Notes: generated by a model from the letters alone, not told the origin. 64,000 bases of DNA from Lactobacillus helsingborgensis (GCF_000970855.1 NZ_KQ034046.1:1091755-1155754), one strand, 5' to 3'. Positions 44,751 through 55,210 are shown, counted from the first letter of the stretch. Numbers and translations: made by a program.

Positions 44751-45749
44751 TTATTCTTTATTTGCAAATTCAGCTTTAAACTCATCAATAATTTTTTCTT
44801 GTAGTATTTTATCAACTTGTTTAAGAGTGAAATAAACAGCACGTTCACCTGAGCGTCCATGCGTTTTTACCACTGGTGCATTAACACCAAGCAGAACCGC
44901 TCCACCGTATTTATCAACATCAAATTTTGACACTAGTCCTTTTAATGCCTTTTTGATCATTAATGCTCCTAATTTAACAAAAAGACCATTATTTAGCAAA
45001 CTGTTTTTTAAGAGGTGGATTAAAACTCCCGAAGTTCCCTCAATATTTTTTAAGACAGCGTTGCCAGTAAAACCATCAGTTGCAATAACATCAGCTTTAC
45101 CATCAAGGAGTTCATTTCCTTCAATATTGCCAATAAAGTTTAATTTACTGTCGAGCAGTAGCTGATAAGCTTTTTGATGAACATCATCGCCTTTATCATT
45201 TTCTGCTCCATTATTGAGTAAACCAACTCGGGGATTGTTTATGCCCCTCACCTTTTCGGCATAGTATGAAGCCATTTTGGCCCAATCAAGCAGATATTCC
45301 GGCTTGCTCTTAGCATTTGCACCAACATCTATCATATTAAAACCATCATCAGAATTTTTAACAGGTAAAGTCGGCATCAAACCAGGACGAGCTACACCCT
45401 TAATACGGCCAATGATAAATATTCCGGAAGCTAAAATAGCACCAGTGTTGCCCATTGAAAAAAGTGCATCAGCCTTGCCTTGCTTCACAAATTGCGCTGC
45501 AACGACAAGTGAGGAATCCTTTTTTTGGCGAATGGCTTTTACGGGTTCGTCGTCATCCTTAATAACTTCAGTAGTATTCACAATTTCTATTTGACTTATA
45601 TCATTACCTAATAAACTTTTTATTTTAGTTTGATCGCCAAATAAAACGAATTGAGTATGGGGCAATTCTTTCTTGACTCGTAATACTGCTTTTATAACAG
45701 CTTCAGGTGCTTTTTCTCCACCCATTGCATCAATTGCAATAGTTTTCAT
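44751..45749 (-). CDS. plsX: Phosphate acyltransferase PlsX
   Basis: Peripheral membrane enzyme that interconverts acyl-ACP and acyl-phosphate, linking fatty-acid supply to phospholipid synthesis. The 332-residue product begins MKTIAIDAMGGEKAPEAV, the family N-terminus, with ALFSMGNTGAILASG and the later DGFTGNAVLKNIEG. The ATG at 45749 is preferred because homologues begin there; a GTG at 45758 is also in frame, and neither has a strong ribosome binding site, suggesting coupling to recG, whose stop lies 8-17 bases before. Confidence 0.94.
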   Translation of the reverse strand: MKTIAIDAMGGEKAPEAVIKAVLRVKKELPHTQFVLFGDQTKIKSLLGNDISQIEIVNTTEVIKDDDEPVKAIRQKKDSSLVVAAQFVKQGKADALFSMGNTGAILASGIFIIGRIKGVARPGLMPTLPVKNSDDGFNMIDVGANAKSKPEYLLDWAKMASYYAEKVRGINNPRVGLLNNGAENDKGDDVHQKAYQLLLDSKLNFIGNIEGNELLDGKADVIATDGFTGNAVLKNIEGTSGVLIHLLKNSLLNNGLFVKLGALMIKKALKGLVSKFDVDKYGGAVLLGVNAPVVKTHGRSGERAVYFTLKQVDKILQEKIIDEFKAEFANKE

Positions 45750-45766
45750 AGTTACCACAATCTTTT

Positions 45767-47803
45767 CTAAGTTCTTTTTTGTTGTAATTGTTTATATTCT
45801 AACACTTGCTTTAAATTTTCATTTGCTGGATTCTTTAATGAAGGATCAGTTCTAATTAATTTTTTAGCTTCTTTTTGCGCAACGACCATCGTTTCGTAAT
45901 TATTGACTACACTGCCAACTTGAAATTCCGGTAAGCCAGACTGCGCTTTGCCAAATAAGTCCCCTTCACCACGCATCTTCAAATCTTCTTCAGCTAATTT
46001 AAAACCATCTGTAGTTGATGCCACGATTTTCATTCGCTTTTTACCGGCTTGAGTATTGGGATCGGCCAAAAAAATACAATAACTTTGAGTTTTTCCTCTA
46101 CCTATTCGCCCCCTTAATTGGTGCAATTGACTGATGCCAAAACGATCAGCATTAAAAATTACCATCATATTCGCATTAGCCACATCAACTCCAACTTCAA
46201 TCACACTGGTAGTCACTAAGATGTTGATTTTGCCCTCCGCAAAATCACTCATAATTTCATCTTTTTTATTTCCAGGCATTTGCCCATGCAACAATTCAAC
46301 TTGTTCTTGCGGAAAATCATGTCTTAATTTAGTAAAAAGCTGTTCAGCATTTTTTAAATCAAGAACTTCAGATTCTGAAATTAACGGTGTGACGGCATAG
46401 ATTTGAAAGCCCTGCTTTAACTGTTCTCGCATCAACTGATACACTTGATCCATTTGTGTACTTGTTTTCCACGAAGAAATTATTTTTTTACGACCAGCTG
46501 GTAAATGATGTATTTCTGAAATGGTCATATTACCATAGACAGTTAAAGCAAGTGTTCTCGGAATTGGCGTCGCAGTCATAGCCAAAATGTCTGGGAGATT
46601 GCCTTTATTAATTAAAGCTTGTCTTTGATTGACACCAAAGCGATGCTGTTCATCAATAATCACCAATCCTAATTTTTTAAAAATCACATTTGGCTGTATT
46701 AAAGCATGGGTACCAATTACTACATTAATTATGCCCTCAGTTAACTCATGATAGATTTCTCTTCGTTCCAAAGTTTTTGTAGTACCCGTTAATAACGCGC
46801 AGCGCACACCTAAAGGCTTTAGTAATTCATCAATTTTTTTAAAATGCTGTACGGCTAGGATTTCAGTAGGCACCATAAGTGCCACTTGGTAACCAGCTGT
46901 AATTGCGGCAAAAATTGCATAGACAGCCACAATTGTTTTACCGGAACCCACATCCCCTTGCAACAGCCGCTGCATTTGAATTGGGGAAAAAAGATCAGCA
47001 AATATTTCATTAATCACTTTTTTTTGATCTGGCGATAATTCAAAGGGCAATGCTTTGGTAAGCTTGGCAATTTCTTCTAAGTCATACTTTTTGGCATATC
47101 CCTGATTACGCGGATTAAGTTCTGTTAATTCTGCCAGTTCGGTTTGAAAAATAAAAAACTCTCGAAAAATGGCACTTCTTTTAGCTAATTTGGCTTCTGT
47201 CAAATTTTGCGGATGATGCATCTGCTGCACAATTTTTTGCTCAGGTAACAGCCGATACCTTTGCCTAATTGATAACGGAACAATGTCCGCCACATTGTCA
47301 GAAAATTCGGTTAAAGCAATATTTATTATGTCGACTAATTTTTTCTGCTTAATGTGGCGATTTACCGAATAAATTGGCGCCATGCCACTGTCATTTTCTT
47401 TAGCAGCGATAAATTTAAACGCTGCCAGACTTTGGCGCGCCACGTTATATTTGCCGTAAATTGCTACTTCTTTACCAACAATGACCTTTTCTTTTAACCA
47501 CGGTTGATTAAAAAAATTGACCATGACAACATCATGGTCAATTCGTAACTTAAAGCTTAATTTGCTTTTTTTATATCCAAATCGGCTCACAAAAGCTTCA
47601 GTCGCTACAATTCCTTTCAACATTACCTTTTGCCCATCCATGATCTGGTCAAGTGGAATTGTCTGCAGTTCATCATAGCGAAATGGAAAATAATATAACA
47701 AATCATAAATACTATAAATTCCCAGACTACCCAGTGCGGCGGCAGTTTTAGTACCGACACCCTTCAAGTCAGTCACAGGAGCAAATAGTTCTTTTGCAAT
47801 CAT
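45767..47803 (-). CDS. recG: ATP-dependent DNA helicase RecG
   Basis: Branch-migration helicase that rescues stalled replication forks, 678 residues. The N-terminal wedge/OB domain (about 60-150) is followed by SF2 helicase motifs: I GDVGSGKTIVA, II IIDEQHRFG (the RecG DEQH box), III TATPIPRTL, and VI QLRGRIGRGKTQSYC. ATG begins 2 bases after the fakA stop with no good ribosome binding site, so translation is probably coupled. Confidence 0.97.
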   Translation of the reverse strand: MIAKELFAPVTDLKGVGTKTAAALGSLGIYSIYDLLYYFPFRYDELQTIPLDQIMDGQKVMLKGIVATEAFVSRFGYKKSKLSFKLRIDHDVVMVNFFNQPWLKEKVIVGKEVAIYGKYNVARQSLAAFKFIAAKENDSGMAPIYSVNRHIKQKKLVDIINIALTEFSDNVADIVPLSIRQRYRLLPEQKIVQQMHHPQNLTEAKLAKRSAIFREFFIFQTELAELTELNPRNQGYAKKYDLEEIAKLTKALPFELSPDQKKVINEIFADLFSPIQMQRLLQGDVGSGKTIVAVYAIFAAITAGYQVALMVPTEILAVQHFKKIDELLKPLGVRCALLTGTTKTLERREIYHELTEGIINVVIGTHALIQPNVIFKKLGLVIIDEQHRFGVNQRQALINKGNLPDILAMTATPIPRTLALTVYGNMTISEIHHLPAGRKKIISSWKTSTQMDQVYQLMREQLKQGFQIYAVTPLISESEVLDLKNAEQLFTKLRHDFPQEQVELLHGQMPGNKKDEIMSDFAEGKINILVTTSVIEVGVDVANANMMVIFNADRFGISQLHQLRGRIGRGKTQSYCIFLADPNTQAGKKRMKIVASTTDGFKLAEEDLKMRGEGDLFGKAQSGLPEFQVGSVVNNYETMVVAQKEAKKLIRTDPSLKNPANENLKQVLEYKQLQQKRT

Positions 47804-47805
47804 AA

Positions 47806-49464
47806 TTATTCAACAGAAATTAAAAAGTTGTATACGGGTTGACCACCATCATGAATTTCAAATTCAAGGTCGTCGTGCTTTTTCTTAACAGCATCTACAA
47901 TCTCTTGAGCTTCTTTTTTATTAGAATCGCGCCCGTACATCACAGTAATAATTTCCGCATCTTCATCAAGCATTTTCTCAATCATTGTTGAGGTAGCAGT
48001 GATTAAATCTGTATTCGCAACTTTAATATCACCGTCTACAATGCCCAAGAAGTCATTTTGATGAATTTCAATATCATTAATAGTAGTGTCGCGATTAGCT
48101 TTGGTAACTTCTCCTGAAACAACTGTATCAAGTGCATCAGTCATGTTTGCTACGTTATCATCTAGAGAATCATCAGGATCAAATGACAGCATTGCCGTCA
48201 AACCTTGTGAAATAGTTTTTGTAGGAACTATGCCAACTGGTATATCGCTAACTTCTGCTGCTTGTTTGGCTGCCATGATAATATTACCGTTATTAGGCAT
48301 TACAATAGCTTTCTTGGCACCTGATTTTTTGATGGAGTCAATAATGTCTTGAGTTGAAGGGTTCATTGTTTGACCACCAGAGATAATGCGGTTTACTCCT
48401 TCACTCTCAAATAATTTTCTAATACCATTGCCGGAAGCAACAGCAATTACTGCAAAATCAACGCTCTCCTGATTTTCTTCACTGTTGTTAACTATTGTTT
48501 CATGCTGGATCCGCATATTATCAATTTTGATTTTTCCCAGCTGTCCGAATTGACTTCCATAAGCAAAAATGGCAGCAGGATGCTCAGTATGAACATGAAC
48601 CTTAGCTACTTCGTCATCAGAAACAGCTAAAAGTGAATCTCCTAGTTTAGATAAGTGATCTCGAAATTCATCTAAATTGAATGTCTTTTTATTAGGAACA
48701 TCGGCAGTTAAGTCAACCATAATTTCAGTACAGTAGCCATTAGCAATATCTTGAGTTGAAAGTTGAGATTGAACTGACTGGTGGTGCATTGCATTAATCA
48801 TTTCATCCATTTCACCTTCATCAGGCTGGTAGCGATCAGCAAATTCCTCACCAAGAAGACCTTCTAGAAAGCCTTCATAAATAAAGAGCAGTCCTTGACC
48901 ACCTGAATCAACTACGCCAACTTGCTTTAAAACTGGCAATAAGTCTGGTGTAGTCTTCAGCGCCTTTTTTGCACCTTCAACGATTGCTTTCATAACTTCT
49001 TCAACATCATCGGTTTCATTGGCCTTATTGGCGCCTTCTTGCGCACCAACTCTAGCAACGGTCAAAATAGTACCTTCAACTGGTTTCATCACGGCTTTAT
49101 AAGCTGTTGCAACACCATTAGAAAAAGCATTTGCCAACTCCTGTGCATTAAGAGTTTTCATACCCTGAGTTGCTTTATAAACGCCTCTGAAAAGTTGGGA
49201 AGAAATAACCCCACTATTGCCGCGTGCTCCCATCAACATCCCTTTAGCAAGACTTTCAGTTAAATCACCGACACTATTACTTGTGTTTTGAGCAACCGCT
49301 TTAGCACCACTTTCAATAGTTAAGTTCATATTAGTTCCTGTGTCTCCATCAGGAACTGGGAAAACGTTCAAAGAGTTAATAAACTCTGCGTTGCGACCAA
49401 GTCTATGTGTAGCAACGCGAACCATATCTCTAAATTTCTTACTATCTATTTCCTTTAAAACCAA
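47806..49464 (-). CDS. fakA: Fatty acid kinase subunit FakA (DAK2/DegV-like)
   Basis: Cytoplasmic kinase, 552 residues, that phosphorylates fatty acids held by FakB to acyl-phosphate. The N-terminal Dak2-type nucleotide domain (1-210) has FPVPDGDTGTNMNLT and GARGNSGVISSQLFRG with the metal-binding aspartates; a middle domain and a C-terminal DegV-like region (HDGGQPVYNFLISVE) follow. Its position next to plsX and acpP fits the route host fatty acid to acyl-phosphate to acyl-ACP. The start is TTG at 49464, 9 bases after GGAGG. Confidence 0.94.
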   Translation of the reverse strand: MVLKEIDSKKFRDMVRVATHRLGRNAEFINSLNVFPVPDGDTGTNMNLTIESGAKAVAQNTSNSVGDLTESLAKGMLMGARGNSGVISSQLFRGVYKATQGMKTLNAQELANAFSNGVATAYKAVMKPVEGTILTVARVGAQEGANKANETDDVEEVMKAIVEGAKKALKTTPDLLPVLKQVGVVDSGGQGLLFIYEGFLEGLLGEEFADRYQPDEGEMDEMINAMHHQSVQSQLSTQDIANGYCTEIMVDLTADVPNKKTFNLDEFRDHLSKLGDSLLAVSDDEVAKVHVHTEHPAAIFAYGSQFGQLGKIKIDNMRIQHETIVNNSEENQESVDFAVIAVASGNGIRKLFESEGVNRIISGGQTMNPSTQDIIDSIKKSGAKKAIVMPNNGNIIMAAKQAAEVSDIPVGIVPTKTISQGLTAMLSFDPDDSLDDNVANMTDALDTVVSGEVTKANRDTTINDIEIHQNDFLGIVDGDIKVANTDLITATSTMIEKMLDEDAEIITVMYGRDSNKKEAQEIVDAVKKKHDDLEFEIHDGGQPVYNFLISVE

Positions 49465-49485
49465 TATTTCTAACCTCCGCTTGAG

Positions 49486-49848
49486 TTATTCGTCAAGCAC
49501 TTTGACACTTTGAACGATGACATTGACAGCTTTAGTTTCAATTCCAAGTTGATTTTTCAAATTAAACTTTACACTATCTTGAACGTTGCGGCTGACCTCG
49601 GAAATTTTAAGACCATAGCCGACAATTATATAAACATCAACCGTAATCTTATTATCCTCAGATTTAACAACAACTCCGCGTTTATAATTTGCACGATTTA
49701 ATATTCCATCGAAACCATCACGGATAGCATTTTTTGAAGCCATGCCGACAACGCCATAATTGGATGTAGCTGCGCTACCAACAACAGTTGCAATCACTCC
49801 GTTTGAAATATCAATCAAACCATTTTTTGTTTTGATTTTTACAGCCAT
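49486..49848 (-). CDS. Asp23/YloU-family protein
   Basis: A 120-residue member of the Asp23 (alkaline shock protein 23) family, with DISNGVIATVVGSAATSNYGV and the following KNKITVDVYIIVGYGLKIS-like segment (EDNKITVDVYIIVGYG). In Firmicutes YloU is regularly encoded just upstream of fakA, as here (21 bases). Asp23 proteins are membrane-anchored or cytoplasmic cell-envelope proteins of uncertain role. ATG follows ACGGAGG. Confidence 0.92.
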   Translation of the reverse strand: MAVKIKTKNGLIDISNGVIATVVGSAATSNYGVVGMASKNAIRDGFDGILNRANYKRGVVVKSEDNKITVDVYIIVGYGLKISEVSRNVQDSVKFNLKNQLGIETKAVNVIVQSVKVLDE

Positions 49849-49886
49849 GTTTACCTCCGTATCATTGTTCTCAATATTATGTATCT

Positions 49887-49895
49887 ATTTTATCA
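49887..49895 (-). promoter_or_regulatory. Candidate asp23-fakA operon promoter
   Basis: Extended -10 TGATAAAAT on the minus strand, with TAAAAT at 49887-49892; TTGTAT lies 19 bases upstream as a poorly spaced -35. Confidence 0.45.
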
Positions 49896-49946
49896 TAGTA
49901 ATCAAGTTTAAATACAAAAATCCCTTCTTAAAAAATACTTTTGCAG

Positions 49947-49975
49947 TTGCAATGATCTTAAAGTTATGCTATCTT
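49947..49975 (+). promoter_or_regulatory. rpmB promoter
   Basis: TTGCAA (49947-49952), a 17-base spacer ending TGC and TATCTT (49970-49975), 38 bases before the ATG. Confidence 0.7.
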
Positions 49976-50012
49976 AACTTAGTATGAAAACACAACAAAG
50001 GAGGTTTAGCAA

Positions 50013-50198
50013 ATGGCAAAAGATTATATTACTGGCAAAAAGACAACTTTTGGTAATACACGTTCACACTCACTGAATTCATCACGTCGTGCGTGGAAGC
50101 CAAACCTTCAAAAAGTTCGTATTCTTGTTGATGGCAAGCCTAAGCGAGTATGGGTTTCAACTAAGACATTAAAATCTGGTAAAGTTACCCGTGCATAA
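50013..50198 (+). CDS. rpmB: 50S ribosomal protein L28
   Basis: L28 of the large ribosomal subunit, 61 residues, with the family features [29 protein letters not shown] and [13 protein letters not shown]. It lacks the Cys pairs of the zinc-binding form, so it is the C-minus type. ATG follows AAAGGAGG. It is the only plus-strand gene in this stretch, with its own promoter and a strong terminator; in Bacillus the same gene sits between yloU and thiN, also divergent. Confidence 0.97.
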   Translation: MAKDYITGKKTTFGNTRSHSLNSSRRAWKPNLQKVRILVDGKPKRVWVSTKTLKSGKVTRA

Positions 50199-50207
50199 TA
50201 AGTTTTA

Positions 50208-50241
50208 AAAAAACTAGCAGAATCAATTCTGCTAGTTTTTT
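50208..50241 (+). terminator. Terminator between convergent rpmB and thiN
   Basis: A 16-base stem ending CTAGCAGAAT / ATTCTGCTAG with a 2-base loop (50224-50225) and A/T runs on both sides; usable in both directions. Confidence 0.92.
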
Positions 50242-50246
50242 GTTTC

Positions 50247-50933
50247 TTAAATATTTTGAAAACGATCAATATCTTTTGATTGAATAACAGCAACAGTGCC
50301 TTTTTTTAAAGATAGTTCAAGCGGCTTTTTTTCTGATAGAAATTCATTTGAACTGAAAGAAATCGGATAATCCCCGTTAAAGTCAGCTAGAGAGTATTTG
50401 GCACCGGCAATATTTAAGTGCTGTACTGCAGTTAAAGTGACAACGCCAAAATAATTGTAGTCAGGTATTTGGTATATCGTGTGTTTGCCGGCATTATAAA
50501 ATTTAATTGAGTTTTGCTGGTCAATAAGTTCTATTTTTTCAGCAAAAGGATTAAATTCAGGTTTTAATACCATCAGCAAGTTAGACATAAAATGATCTAA
50601 TCTGCCCCCTGTTGCTCCCAAAATAGCTAAATGCGATACCTGATAATCACAAAAAGCACACCGCATAATAAGCTCGCTATCCGTTAAGTCTTTTTCTGGA
50701 AGTGAATACCTAATATCACTAACTTTACTCTCAATTCGCTCTAACTCATCTTTTTGTAGAGAATCAAAATCTCCGACAGCTAAATCAGCAGTTAAACCCA
50801 GTTCTTCCAGCAGAAGCGCGCCCCGATCGACGCCAATAATTAAATCTTTACTTTTCTTAGCTGCTAAAAGTTTGGCCTTAATATTGCTAGGCCACTGATT
50901 CTTAGGTGCACCTAAAAGAGCCCATGCTTTCAT
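50247..50933 (-). CDS. thiN: Thiamine pyrophosphokinase
   Basis: Cytoplasmic enzyme, 228 residues, that transfers pyrophosphate from ATP to thiamine to make the cofactor directly. The catalytic N-terminal domain has GVDRGALLLEELGLTADLAVGDFDS and the GATGGRLDHFMSNL motif; the C-terminal part binds thiamine. ATG overlaps the rpe stop by 4 bases (ATGA). It is the last gene of the long gmk-to-thiN run. Confidence 0.93.
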   Translation of the reverse strand: MKAWALLGAPKNQWPSNIKAKLLAAKKSKDLIIGVDRGALLLEELGLTADLAVGDFDSLQKDELERIESKVSDIRYSLPEKDLTDSELIMRCAFCDYQVSHLAILGATGGRLDHFMSNLLMVLKPEFNPFAEKIELIDQQNSIKFYNAGKHTIYQIPDYNYFGVVTLTAVQHLNIAGAKYSLADFNGDYPISFSSNEFLSEKKPLELSLKKGTVAVIQSKDIDRFQNI

Positions 50934-51577
50934 TTTAAAATCTCCGCCAGCTCATCAACTTGCTTATTAATATCTCCCTCACAGAAAAGATAAGAACCTG
51001 CCACAAAAACATTAGCGCCAGCCATTTTTGCCTGTTTTGCAGTTTGGGCATTAATACCGCCGTCGACTTCAAGCGGAAAATCAGCTTTAACTAATTCTTT
51101 AACCTGACTAATTCTTTTGACAGATTCAGGAATAAATTTTTGTCCACCAAATCCAGGGTAAACTGTCATCAATAATATTTGATCAAGTTTAGGGATAAAC
51201 TTGTTTAGGACAGAAATTGGGGTATCAGGGTTAAGAACAACACCAGCCTTAACGTGATTTTGCTTAAGATAGTCCAACCAGTAATTTAGCTTTGCTTCAT
51301 TCATTGCCTCATAATGCAGCAGCATTATTTGTGCACCTGCTTTAACAAAAGCAGGCACTAACACGTCTGGGTTATTGCTCATCAAATGAATTTCGGCCTC
51401 TAAATGAGGAAACTCTTTTTTAAAATCTGAAACAAGCTGCGGTCCAAAGGACAAATTTGGTACAAAATGTCCATCCATAATATCAATATGAAAACGTGTT
51501 ATACCAGCTTTAGCTGCTATTTTAATATCATCTTTAAGATCAAGATTATTAATATTTAAGATTGATGGTGCAATCAA
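50930..51577 (-). CDS. rpe: Ribulose-phosphate 3-epimerase
   Basis: Pentose-phosphate-pathway TIM-barrel epimerase, 215 residues. Signatures seen: the N-terminal IAPSILNINN, the metal-site HIDIMDGHFVPNLSFGP, MTVYPGFGGQKFIPES and VDGGINAQTA. The start is TTG at 51577 after GGAGGA. It is placed 11 bases after rsgA and overlaps thiN by 4 bases. Confidence 0.96.
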   Translation of the reverse strand: MIAPSILNINNLDLKDDIKIAAKAGITRFHIDIMDGHFVPNLSFGPQLVSDFKKEFPHLEAEIHLMSNNPDVLVPAFVKAGAQIMLLHYEAMNEAKLNYWLDYLKQNHVKAGVVLNPDTPISVLNKFIPKLDQILLMTVYPGFGGQKFIPESVKRISQVKELVKADFPLEVDGGINAQTAKQAKMAGANVFVAGSYLFCEGDINKQVDELAEILK

Positions 51578-51588
51578 TTTTTTCCTCC

Positions 51589-52482
51589 TTATTTTAAATA
51601 TTCGGGTAATCTGCCATTTTCGATTTCTTTGCGCATTAATAAGTAATTTTCATACCGGGATTTTTTTATTTGCCCTTCTGCAACTAACTGCTTTACTTCA
51701 CACTTAGGTTCGTTTATGTGCTGGCATCCCCTAAACTTACAGTTTTGACTGGCCTTTTTGAACTCAATAAAATAATCACATAATTGGTTTAATTTTATCG
51801 GAGTTAGATCAATAGCAGAAAATCCCGGCGTATCAGCTAGGTAGCCGTTACCTAATTTAAAAAGTTGTACCGTCCTGGTAGTGTGTTTGCCGCGATTTAA
51901 ACTTGTAGAGATAGCAGCAGTTTTTTGCGCTAAATCTTCCTTGAGAGAATTGATCAAAGTCGATTTACCGGCACCAGATTGACCAGCTAAAGTCCAAATT
52001 TGCTCAAAACCGATATTAACTGGTAGTGTTTTACTCACTGCTTCTTGACTTAAGTAAATTTCATAACCGATTTTTTGGTAATATGCAAGATTTTCGTTAA
52101 TATCTGCAAGTTCTTCTGAATTGACCAAGTCGCTTTTAGATAAATAGATGCTTACTGCCACATTTTGCCATGAAAAGAAAGTTAAAAACCTGTCTAAAAG
52201 TGGCAATGAGAAATCTGGTTCGACTGCTGAAATTACCAGCAGGATATGGTCAACATTGGCTAATGCAGGGCGACCAATCAAATTTTTACGTGGTAAAACT
52301 TTCACTAAATAACTGGTACCTTGGTCATCTATTTGTATTTCAACGTGGTCTCCTACAGTAGGTTTTAATTTATTTTTGCGAAAAACTCCTCTAGCCCTAG
52401 TTCTCACAACCCGGCTTTTAGTCTGCACATCATAAAAACCGGCGATTAGGCCAGTAATAATTCCTTGAGTATTTTTAGCCAT
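51589..52482 (-). CDS. rsgA: Small ribosomal subunit biogenesis GTPase RsgA
   Basis: Circularly permuted GTPase, 297 residues, involved in 30S maturation. An N-terminal OB fold (about 1-70) is followed by the permuted GTPase with G4 STYLSKSDL-type motif (LSKSDL), G1 [14 protein letters not shown] and G3 DTPGFSAID, and a C-terminal zinc motif in [14 protein letters not shown]. The ATG at 52482 is chosen because AGAAGG precedes it; it overlaps the prkC stop by 8 bases, indicating coupling. Confidence 0.95.
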   Translation of the reverse strand: MAKNTQGIITGLIAGFYDVQTKSRVVRTRARGVFRKNKLKPTVGDHVEIQIDDQGTSYLVKVLPRKNLIGRPALANVDHILLVISAVEPDFSLPLLDRFLTFFSWQNVAVSIYLSKSDLVNSEELADINENLAYYQKIGYEIYLSQEAVSKTLPVNIGFEQIWTLAGQSGAGKSTLINSLKEDLAQKTAAISTSLNRGKHTTRTVQLFKLGNGYLADTPGFSAIDLTPIKLNQLCDYFIEFKKASQNCKFRGCQHINEPKCEVKQLVAEGQIKKSRYENYLLMRKEIENGRLPEYLK

Positions 52483-54460
52483 TTTTGACCTTCTCACTTA
52501 AAATAGTTTGACCGTCGCGAACAACCTTAAGTGCGCCAGGTCCATCTTTAAGCTGGAACGGGATTGAAAAGTTCATATCTCGTTTAATGTATAAATCGCG
52601 ATATATGTCGTCAATTGAATGATTGTCATCTGCAATATAAATTTGGATATGATTGCCACGATTGTTATCAGAATCATCTTCATCATTATTTTCATAGCTG
52701 ACTGTGAAGTTTTTAATTGCAGTAAGATTGCGCTCCTTTTTCTGCCCTTCGGAAACACTGATAGAAATTGTACTTCCACGTGGTACTTCTGTTCCTGCAG
52801 CTGGACTCATTGAAATTATCATACCCTTTTTTACCTTAGACGAGTATGCCGAACTTACCTGCAAAGTAAGTCCATGCTTGTGGGCATATTCTTGGGCATC
52901 TTTTAAGGAATAGTCTTTTAAGTCCGGCAATTTAATCATATGGTGCTTGGCACGATCGTTTTTACCTTTTGAAACGGTTAAAGTAATAGTAGTTTGTGTA
53001 GGTTTGACTTCAACATCTGCTGCAATACTCTGCCCAATAACATGATTAGGTGGCACGCTAGCAGAAAACTGATTTTCGCGAATTACTTCAAAACCCATCT
53101 TTTCTAGTTTTTCAACTGCAATTTCATATTCATCCCCAGTCACATCCGGTACTTTAACCATGCCGGCACCGTCAGAAACATAAAGATCGATAAATCTGCC
53201 CCGCTTTATTTGTGAACCTGCTGGAGGCGTAGTCTTAATGACTTTGCCCTGATCAATACTATCAGAACTTTTATGCTTTATTCGACCAACTTTTAAGCCT
53301 ACATTTTCAAGCTCATTCCGGGCTTTTTTCTCGCTTAAATTTGTTACATCAGGTATGCGCACATCCTTACGACTATTATTGGTCAGAACAAAAATCATTA
53401 ACCCAGCAATTAAAACGGCAGCAAACCCGATAAACAGCCACCACCATTTATGCTTGCGCATTGCCTGCGTAAAACTAGCTTTTTTGGGGCGAGAATTTTC
53501 TGTCATGTTCTCAGTGTTGGTCTGGTCCTCTTTTATTTCCTCTTTTTGCTTAGAATTAGGCTTAAAATTAGGTAAAATAATTGTTTCATCATTATTATTA
53601 CCATGTGTCGGATTAAAAAGCGGTTCGTTAGCGCGGCTGGGATTAAGGCTAGTATCTAAATCATCCTGCATTTGTTTAGCAGAATGATAGCGATCTCTTG
53701 GATCTTTGGCAGTTGCTTTTAAAACAACATTTTCCAGCGCTTGAGGGACCTCAGGATCCTGCTTTCTAATTGAAGGAATTGGCTCCTGAGCGTGTTTTAA
53801 AGCTATTGAAACGGCTGAATCGCCATTAAATGGTACATGTCCAGTAATTAATTCATATAAAATTATTCCTAAAGAATAAATGTCTGACTGCTTGGTAACC
53901 AGCCCCCCGCGTGTTTGTTCAGGAGACATGTAGTGCACTGAACCAATAGCAGAGTTAGTTTGAGTAACTGAATTTTGATTTAAGGCAACAGCAATACCAA
54001 AATCAGCAATTTTAATATTGCCATGCTTATCCATTAGAATGTTTTGCGGCTTAAGATCGCGGTGAATAACATTATGTTTGTGCGCTAAAGACATTGCACT
54101 TAAAATTTGATCCATAATTTTAATTACAAGTCTTAAATTTAAGGGCGAATTTGTCCTAATATAGTCCTTTAGATCTGGACCATCGACGTATTCCATAACC
54201 ATGTAAGGCAGGCCGTGATCTGCTCCAACATCAAGCACCATAACAATATTCGGATGACTTAATTCACTGGTCGCTAAAGCTTCTCTTTGAAAACGTGCTA
54301 ATGTTTGCGGTTCTTTTTGTAAATCTAAGCGTAATATTTTTACCGCAACTTTGCGTTGCAGGATGATATCTTCAGCGAGATAAACATTAGCCATCCCACC
54401 TTCGCCCAACGTATCAATAATCCGGTAACGATCTCCCAGTAGATAGCCTTTATTAATCAC
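52475..54460 (-). CDS. prkC: PASTA-domain Ser/Thr protein kinase PrkC/StkP
   Basis: Membrane kinase, 661 residues, that senses peptidoglycan and regulates growth and division. Kinase domain (about 11-270): glycine loop [14 protein letters not shown], catalytic [12 protein letters not shown] and DFGIA. A linker leads to one membrane helix (about 340-360, [19 protein letters not shown]). Outside are three PASTA domains (about 370-570), each with a P-D motif ([37 protein letters not shown]), then a C-terminal tail of about 90 residues without PASTA signature. ATG overlaps the pppL stop by 4 bases, so kinase and phosphatase are produced together. Confidence 0.96.
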   Translation of the reverse strand: MINKGYLLGDRYRIIDTLGEGGMANVYLAEDIILQRKVAVKILRLDLQKEPQTLARFQREALATSELSHPNIVMVLDVGADHGLPYMVMEYVDGPDLKDYIRTNSPLNLRLVIKIMDQILSAMSLAHKHNVIHRDLKPQNILMDKHGNIKIADFGIAVALNQNSVTQTNSAIGSVHYMSPEQTRGGLVTKQSDIYSLGIILYELITGHVPFNGDSAVSIALKHAQEPIPSIRKQDPEVPQALENVVLKATAKDPRDRYHSAKQMQDDLDTSLNPSRANEPLFNPTHGNNNDETIILPNFKPNSKQKEEIKEDQTNTENMTENSRPKKASFTQAMRKHKWWWLFIGFAAVLIAGLMIFVLTNNSRKDVRIPDVTNLSEKKARNELENVGLKVGRIKHKSSDSIDQGKVIKTTPPAGSQIKRGRFIDLYVSDGAGMVKVPDVTGDEYEIAVEKLEKMGFEVIRENQFSASVPPNHVIGQSIAADVEVKPTQTTITLTVSKGKNDRAKHHMIKLPDLKDYSLKDAQEYAHKHGLTLQVSSAYSSKVKKGMIISMSPAAGTEVPRGSTISISVSEGQKKERNLTAIKNFTVSYENNDEDDSDNNRGNHIQIYIADDNHSIDDIYRDLYIKRDMNFSIPFQLKDGPGALKVVRDGQTILSEKVKNG

Positions 54461-55206
54461 TGCTCATCACCGCCTTCATTCAAAATTAGGCAAGCAGTGA
54501 TATTATCCTCACCGCCAACGCGGTTGGCTTCATCAATTAATTTTTGGCAACGTTCTTTTAGTGATAGGTCTTTTGTAGCTAAAATTTGCTGAATTTGAGG
54601 GTCACTTAAAGAGTTGGTTAGGCCGTCTGTACATAGCAAAATAATATCATTTTCACCTAGCGATACTTGTCTATATTCGGGATCAATCGTACTTGAAACT
54701 CCTAGAGATTGAGTAATGATATTTTTTTGAGGGTGGTTTCTGGCCTGCTGCTTAGATATTTGGTGCAACTTTACCAGCTCATTAACAAGAGAGTGATCTT
54801 CCATTAATTGGGTAAATTCACCAGCTGAATAGCCGTAAGCACGTGAATCGCCTAAATGTGCAATCAAAGCTTCATTTGCAAAAACGATTGCCAAAACAAT
54901 AGTAGTTCCCATGCCATTGAGATCTGGAAAACGGTCAGCAGTTTTCAAAATAGTTTCATTTTCACTACTTAGCTGCACGTTAAGCCATTTTTGTGCTCTA
55001 TCACAGTCATAAAAATCGGTATCAACAAAATTATGACCTAAATGGCTGACAGCCATTGTAGAAGCAACATCGCCACCCTGGTGACCTCCCATACCATCAC
55101 AAACTATTGCCATTAAAGCATTGTTTTTATTCTTAAAAACCTGTACGCAATCTTGGTTACTTTTGCGTATTCGTCCAATACTAGAAGCAAATGCTGTTTT
55201 AATCAA
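54457..55206 (-). CDS. PP2C-type protein phosphatase PppL/PrpC
   Basis: Metal-dependent Ser/Thr phosphatase, 249 residues, partner of the adjacent kinase. The PP2C motifs RKSNQDCV, VCDGMGGHQGG, AHLGDSRAYGY, LMEDHSLVNEL, CTDGLTN and GGEDNITACLI are all present with the metal-binding aspartates. The start is TTG at 55206 behind GAGGTTA. It lies 4 bases after rsmB. Confidence 0.95.
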   Translation of the reverse strand: MIKTAFASSIGRIRKSNQDCVQVFKNKNNALMAIVCDGMGGHQGGDVASTMAVSHLGHNFVDTDFYDCDRAQKWLNVQLSSENETILKTADRFPDLNGMGTTIVLAIVFANEALIAHLGDSRAYGYSAGEFTQLMEDHSLVNELVKLHQISKQQARNHPQKNIITQSLGVSSTIDPEYRQVSLGENDIILLCTDGLTNSLSDPQIQQILATKDLSLKERCQKLIDEANRVGGEDNITACLILNEGGDEQ

Positions 55207-55210
55207 AACT

